A stretch of 10,757 nt of DNA from Phoronis ovalis. Its lineage: Eukaryota; Phoronida; Phoronidae. The stretch is taken from positions 1-10,757 of the forward strand of contig JAOXYB010060280.1 of NCBI GenBank assembly GCA_028565635.1. The letters run 5' to 3'. The translations under genes and the position numbers were made by a program. The number at the start of each line of letters is the position of its first letter. Within the stretch, counting starts at the first letter, position 1. Below the pieces are notes generated by a model. It saw nothing but the letters and a program-made list of their open reading frames with translations, had not been told where the DNA came from and did no database searches. Shown here in pieces: positions 8,701-10,757 of the stretch.

Positions 8701-10662
8701 TTGTACGGGGGGAGCGGAAGGCACTTTTTTCAGACCCATCACCCAGAATATGAATTTTATTCTGGTACCCACCACCTAGAATTTCAACTTAAAATGGACC
8801 CCAACTAACCAGAATTTTTGTTTAATTTCCCAAGTACAACCCCCCCCACCCACACTTTTAAAATTTTTGTTTTTTTCGGTGGACACTGGAATCTGGAGAT
8901 GATTTGTTTGAGCTGACATTTTTACGCTATATAGTACAAGTGATTTGATGTTTGAAAGATCAAAGTTCACTATAAATGCAGAACTGGACATTCAAAACAA
9001 GTTGATGAAAAATCTGTGATTGCTATAAAACTTAGCCAATAGCCCTGCAAGATTCGACCAGACCGTCGAAACCACGGGAGTATTTCTACCTAATGTATCA
9101 ATTATATTCATTCAAAACCTTGTCGATTGACGACAATACGTCCAAAAATCTGTAAGGCATTCCATTTTAACTCGGAGATTATCAATGCACAGTTTAAATC
9201 AATGTAATATTAAATCCTCGCTTTATACCGAAACACATGTACACCAAAAGCAGGATATTGAACAGACAAACATCTGTCTGTGCATGCCCATTAATGGCGT
9301 CGTTTCATATTTCCAATAACATAGGGATATAATGCCGGAACTTTCAGCAACTATCTCTGTATATTCTCTGAGTGATGTGAGTTTCAAAATAGTTTAGATA
9401 GCAATCCATTTCGTTTATTAAGAGCACAAAATAATTGTGGGGTAAGTAATTACCCATGTATATAATTTAAGATGACCCGAACTTTATACCAACCACCCAT
9501 CAAATGGATTTATTTTCCCACCTCACCACCTATAATATGTATTTAAGTATGATACCCACCACCCGTAATATTTCTATTAAACTGCCGTCCGCCCTCCCCG
9601 TACAATTGAAAGTGGAACAGCCCTAACCAAGATACCTCATAAAGTTAAGAGTTCAAACTAACCAAGATACATCATAAAGTTAAGAGTTCAAACTAACCAA
9701 GATGCATCGTAGAGTTGCGAGTTCAAACTAACCAAGATACATCATAACGTTAAGAGTTCACACCAAGAAACAAAACAGAATAAAACAGTAACTGATATTA
9801 AACAGTGTTTCCATCAAAAATCATGTTAAAAAGCTTCCAATGAGTAATGTATATTACTTTGTGGCTAAATCACCCCTTATTTATTGTTATTTATAATTTA
9901 ATTGTATATATGCTTCTTGAGACTTGATATTCTGTTTGTAGTTTGCAGTCTGCTCATGACAGGCCTGCTACGGCTCAATCAAGTGGTGCTAACGCAAATG
10001 CACAACCAGCAGGTAGGCCTGGGTCTGGTCCAGCAGGTAGGCCTGGGTCTGGTCCAGCAGCTAGTAATGCCCCAGCAGTTCCACCTGGGTTCAGCGAGGC
10101 AGCATATAAACGAGTAACAGGTGACAGTCCTATGAGCCCTGAAGCTTTAGAAAAGGTGACTTTATCCACGATAACTTGTCATTTTTGGTTCATTCAATGT
10201 ATAATTATCAATAAAATATGCACAGTCATGTTGGCAAGATTCTATAGTTTTGTGTTGTCAAAGCTTTGATAATTTGTTTAAATGAGAAAACTTAACACAA
10301 CTAGACTAATATCTTTATAACTTTGCCCTTATAAAATTTCAAGTACTCTTTATTAGCTAGCACACTGCAAGATGACTGGACTACTGTACTGTGCTATCGT
10401 ATAACTTTCTCAACCATCACAGTCTTCCATGATAACAAAATTGAACTTTGTGTGAGGCTTAGAATTTTATCATTGAAAACTGTCATAGTAGCTGTGTGGT
10501 TATATTTGTAATTTATTCAGCTGTCAGCATATCTTGTGAAACATGGTATAAATTTTATTTACAGGCAAAAATTGGAATTGTGAATTTCCTTGGGGCAGGA
10601 ATATTTTCAGAAGATGATGTTGTATTTCATTTTATTGTGGCTACTGCAGATACAAGACACAG
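5698..10662 (+). CDS. ECPAS: ECM29 proteasome adaptor and scaffold (ECPAS), N-terminal part, six coding exons, 3' end off the window
   Basis: Coding joins are 5698-5719, 7096-7343, 7864-7982, 8383-8535, 9942-10155 and 10565-10662; all five joints keep phase and give 284 codons plus two bases. ECM29 is a very large HEAT-repeat protein (about 1,800 residues in animals) that binds 26S proteasomes, links core and cap, and tethers proteasomes to endosomes and motors. Diagnostic stretches: MAAPDEL, then [47 protein letters not shown] (~residues 8-83), [14 protein letters not shown] (~91), [14 protein letters not shown] (~160), [15 protein letters not shown] (~225) and IVATADTRH near the end. A Gly/Pro/Ala-rich disordered linker (about 185-222) interrupts the helical repeats, where the human protein has a Ser/Gly-rich loop. 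Only about the first 15% of the gene is present. Confidence 0.95.
5820..5829. promoter_or_regulatory. E-box palindrome AACACGTGTT in ECM29 intron 1
   Basis: A perfect 10-bp palindrome around the CACGTG core, 120 bp downstream of the ECM29 start and about 410 bp upstream of the TRPML start. Mammalian TRPML1 is a target of TFEB, which binds CACGTG in CLEAR elements. The flanks here (A...T) differ from the preferred TCACGTGA, so a role is speculative and chance occurrence is possible. Confidence 0.35.
6131..6537. mobile_element. Long-TIR foldback element (MITE) in ECM29 intron 1
   Basis: Terminal inverted repeats of about 150 bp. Both ends begin AGTCCTAGCTTC, and inner blocks such as CCCTACTATCGCTTGC, GTTAAAACCAGTA and TTCACTGTGTCAAAAA recur inverted, out to about 6300 on the left and from about 6390 on the right. 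The AATATTAATT at 6121-6130 recurs directly at 6539-6548, one base past the right end, and could be a target duplication of 9-10 bp. Long inverted ends with a ~9-bp duplication fit a Mutator-like or foldback element, but the duplicated word is itself nearly palindromic. There is no coding capacity. Confidence 0.75.
6553..6860. mobile_element. Second inverted-repeat element in ECM29 intron 1
   Basis: The arms at about 6553-6655 and 6770-6860 are imperfect inverted copies. They share TCTATTGTCTTTC (left) versus TCTATCGTCTTTC (right complement), TACAGCAAT, ATGGTCT and AGTTTGTTATTATCAA. A ~110-bp loop lies between and has no coding potential. It starts only 16 bp after the previous element, so the two may have inserted next to each other or be parts of one larger composite. 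It is unlike the other hairpin elements in sequence. Confidence 0.65.
7096..7343 (+). CDS. ECPAS: ECM29 coding exon 2 (N-terminal conserved region)
   Basis: Acceptor atatttcag|TC at 7094-7095, donor GTTGTG|gtaagc at 7344; 82 codons plus the split first codon. It codes [19 protein letters not shown] through [34 protein letters not shown] and [20 protein letters not shown]. This is the most conserved N-terminal block of ECM29, forming its first HEAT-like helices. The open frame begins at an in-frame ATG at 7068, but that lies upstream of the acceptor and its residues match nothing in the family. Confidence 0.96.
7344..7863 (+). other. ECM29 intron 2
   Basis: 520 nt, from gtaagc to tatttttag. 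It carries a G-run (about 12 G, one A, then 4 G) near 7458-7474. I see nothing else in it. Confidence 0.85.
7864..7982 (+). CDS. ECPAS: ECM29 coding exon 3
   Basis: Acceptor ctatttttag|AAT at 7862-7863, donor GACAG|gttagt at 7983. It codes [19 protein letters not shown], then [20 protein letters not shown] and two bases of a Ser codon. It matches the ECM29 segment with 'NFTIIYVKMGYPRL' and 'DGKP..QQDS'. No useful ATG-initiated ORF shows this exon; it rests on family match, splice signals and phase. Confidence 0.93.
7983..8382 (+). other. ECM29 intron 3
   Basis: 400 nt with gttagt donor and tttattacag acceptor; AT-rich, and I see nothing further in it. Confidence 0.85.
8383..8535 (+). CDS. 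ECPAS: ECM29 coding exon 4
   Basis: Acceptor tttattacag|T at 8381-8382, donor TACAG|gtttta at 8536. The first base completes Ser, then [20 protein letters not shown] and [20 protein letters not shown] followed by [10 protein letters not shown]. It aligns with the ECM29 region ending 'LLLDFMLDVLLMPY'. The open frame's apparent Met start at 8312 lies in the intron and is not used. Confidence 0.94.
8641..9764. repeat. 35-bp minisatellite, interrupted by an inserted element
   Basis: Four 35-bp units lie head to tail at 9625-9659, 9660-9694, 9695-9729 and 9730-9764. Each begins AACCAAGAT, ends AGTTCAAACT or a variant, and has few differences. Part of a fifth copy (CATAAAGTTAAGAGTTCACACTAA, in pieces) lies at 8659-8682, with a more divergent start from about 8641. 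The element at 8683-9623 separates it from the rest. Confidence 0.88.
8683..9623. mobile_element. 941-bp non-autonomous DNA transposon, PIF/Harbinger-like
   Basis: Terminal inverted repeats of about 37-40 bp: the left begins GGGCTGTTCCGCTTTTAATT and the complement of the right begins GGGCTGTTCCACTTTCAATT; both continue with GTACGGGG. TAA occurs directly on both sides (8680-8682 and 9624-9626), a 3-bp target duplication. A 3-bp TAA/TTA duplication with GGG-starting ends is the habit of PIF/Harbinger and Tourist-like MITEs. Just inside both ends are degenerate units built on CCCACCACC followed by AGAAT or TAATAT-like words. No transposase is encoded; the minus-strand open frame at 8776-8991 resembles nothing. 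Confidence 0.83.
9942..10155 (+). CDS. ECPAS: ECM29 coding exon 5 (disordered linker and conserved motif)
   Basis: Acceptor tgtttgtag|T at 9940-9941, donor GAAAAG|gtgact at 10156; 71 codons after the split Ser. It reads [20 protein letters not shown], a Gly/Pro/Ala-rich linker, then [20 protein letters not shown] and PEALEK. The last part matches the ECM29 block '[25 protein letters not shown]'. The linker contains an exact 24-bp tandem duplication. Two other frames are also open here, but only this one joins exons 4 and 6 and matches the family. Confidence 0.94.
10009..10056 (+). repeat. Exact 24-bp coding tandem duplication, AGRPGSGP x2
   Basis: Two identical 24-bp copies (10009-10032, 10033-10056) code AGRPGSGP twice, followed by another GCAG. 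Length is a multiple of three, so the frame is kept. Identity at every base suggests a recent slip in the disordered linker of ECM29, where length is poorly constrained. Confidence 0.95.
10156..10564 (+). other. ECM29 intron 5
   Basis: 409 nt with gtgact donor and tttacag acceptor; AT-rich, and I see nothing further in it. Confidence 0.85.
10565..10662 (+). CDS. ECPAS: ECM29 coding exon 6 (3' limit uncertain)
   Basis: Acceptor atttacag|GCA at 10563-10564. It codes [20 protein letters not shown] and then [12 protein letters not shown], plus two bases, if the donor CACAG|gtatat at 10663 is used. This matches the ECM29 stretch 'LGIVKF ... LHLVIASSDTRHS'. The 3' end is uncertain because the exon end and donor are repeated in tandem twice more and the frame stays open to the window edge, so the exon could be longer by 15 or more residues. 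Confidence 0.88.
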
Positions 10663-10757
10663 GTATATATTTAAAATGTTTACTGTAAGTTCAGATACAA
10701 GGCACAGGTATATATTTAAAATGTCTACTGTAAGTTCAGATACTAGGCACAGGTATA
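10647..10757 (+). repeat. 45-bp tandem repeat spanning the exon 6 splice donor
   Basis: Copies start at 10647, 10692 and 10737 with CAGATAC; the third is cut by the window end. Each carries GCACAG|gtatat (first copy GACACAG) and, in complete copies, a further ACT|gtaagt donor-like site. The unit is 15 codons with no stop in the ECM29 frame, reading roughly [15 protein letters not shown]. Differences between copies are a few single bases. Confidence 0.93.

Larger units (their letters stand above)
8536..9941 (+). other. ECM29 intron 4
   Basis: 1406 nt, from gtttta to ctgtttgtag. Most of it is a minisatellite split by a transposon-like insertion (8658-9764). The acceptor at 9940-9941 must be used rather than the nearby tttgcag at 9946-9947, because only the former keeps the ECM29 frame. 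Confidence 0.85.

Noticed and set aside
8776-8991. Minus-strand open frame inside the 941-bp element as a transposase fragment
   Set aside because: No catalytic motif or similarity to transposases; part of it derives from the C-rich subterminal repeats.
9946-9947. Acceptor tttgcag for ECM29 exon 5
   Set aside because: It would shift the frame to a Leu/Gln-rich reading that does not reach the conserved [15 protein letters not shown] motif in frame.
9902-10117. Alternative plus-strand frame, and the 9975-10169 minus-strand frame, across ECM29 exon 5
   Set aside because: Neither matches a family nor joins the neighbouring exons; they are open because the exon is GC-rich and contains a tandem duplication.

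Overview
The window is AT-rich nuclear DNA from an invertebrate animal. It has short exons with GT-AG introns of about 0.3-1.5 kb, protein matches to animal families, and many small hairpin DNA elements in introns. A marine lophotrochozoan such as a mollusc is a plausible guess, but the sequence does not prove it. No bacterial operon, CRISPR array, tRNA, rRNA or viral gene is visible.

Two genes start back to back near the centre, and both run off the window. On the minus strand, from 5413 down to 249, seven coding exons build the N-terminal part of a mucolipin (TRPML) endolysosomal cation channel: cytosolic N-terminus, polybasic lipid-binding stretch, first membrane segment and most of the luminal polycystin-mucolipin domain. 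Every exon joint keeps the reading frame, giving about 358 residues; the channel core lies beyond the left edge. On the plus strand, from 5698 to 10662, six coding exons build the first ~284 residues of ECM29 (ECPAS), the HEAT-repeat proteasome adaptor and scaffold. Its first exon codes only seven whole residues and is found by matching the family's N-terminus and the splice phase. The rest of ECM29 lies beyond the right edge.

The start codons are only 284 bp apart, so 5414-5697 must hold both 5' leaders and probably a shared bidirectional promoter. A palindromic E-box lies just inside ECM29 intron 1.

The introns carry several non-autonomous inverted-repeat elements: 3216-3468 in a TRPML intron, 6131-6537 and 6553-6860 in ECM29 intron 1, and 8683-9623 in ECM29 intron 4. 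The last sits inside a 35-bp minisatellite and has a clear TAA target duplication, which suggests a PIF/Harbinger-type MITE. The right edge holds a 45-bp tandem repeat that copies the 3' end of ECM29 exon 6 together with its splice donor, and the repeat stays open in the exon's frame. I did not find a new multi-gene system. The best leads are the splice-site minisatellite, the divergent gene pair, and the nested insertion.
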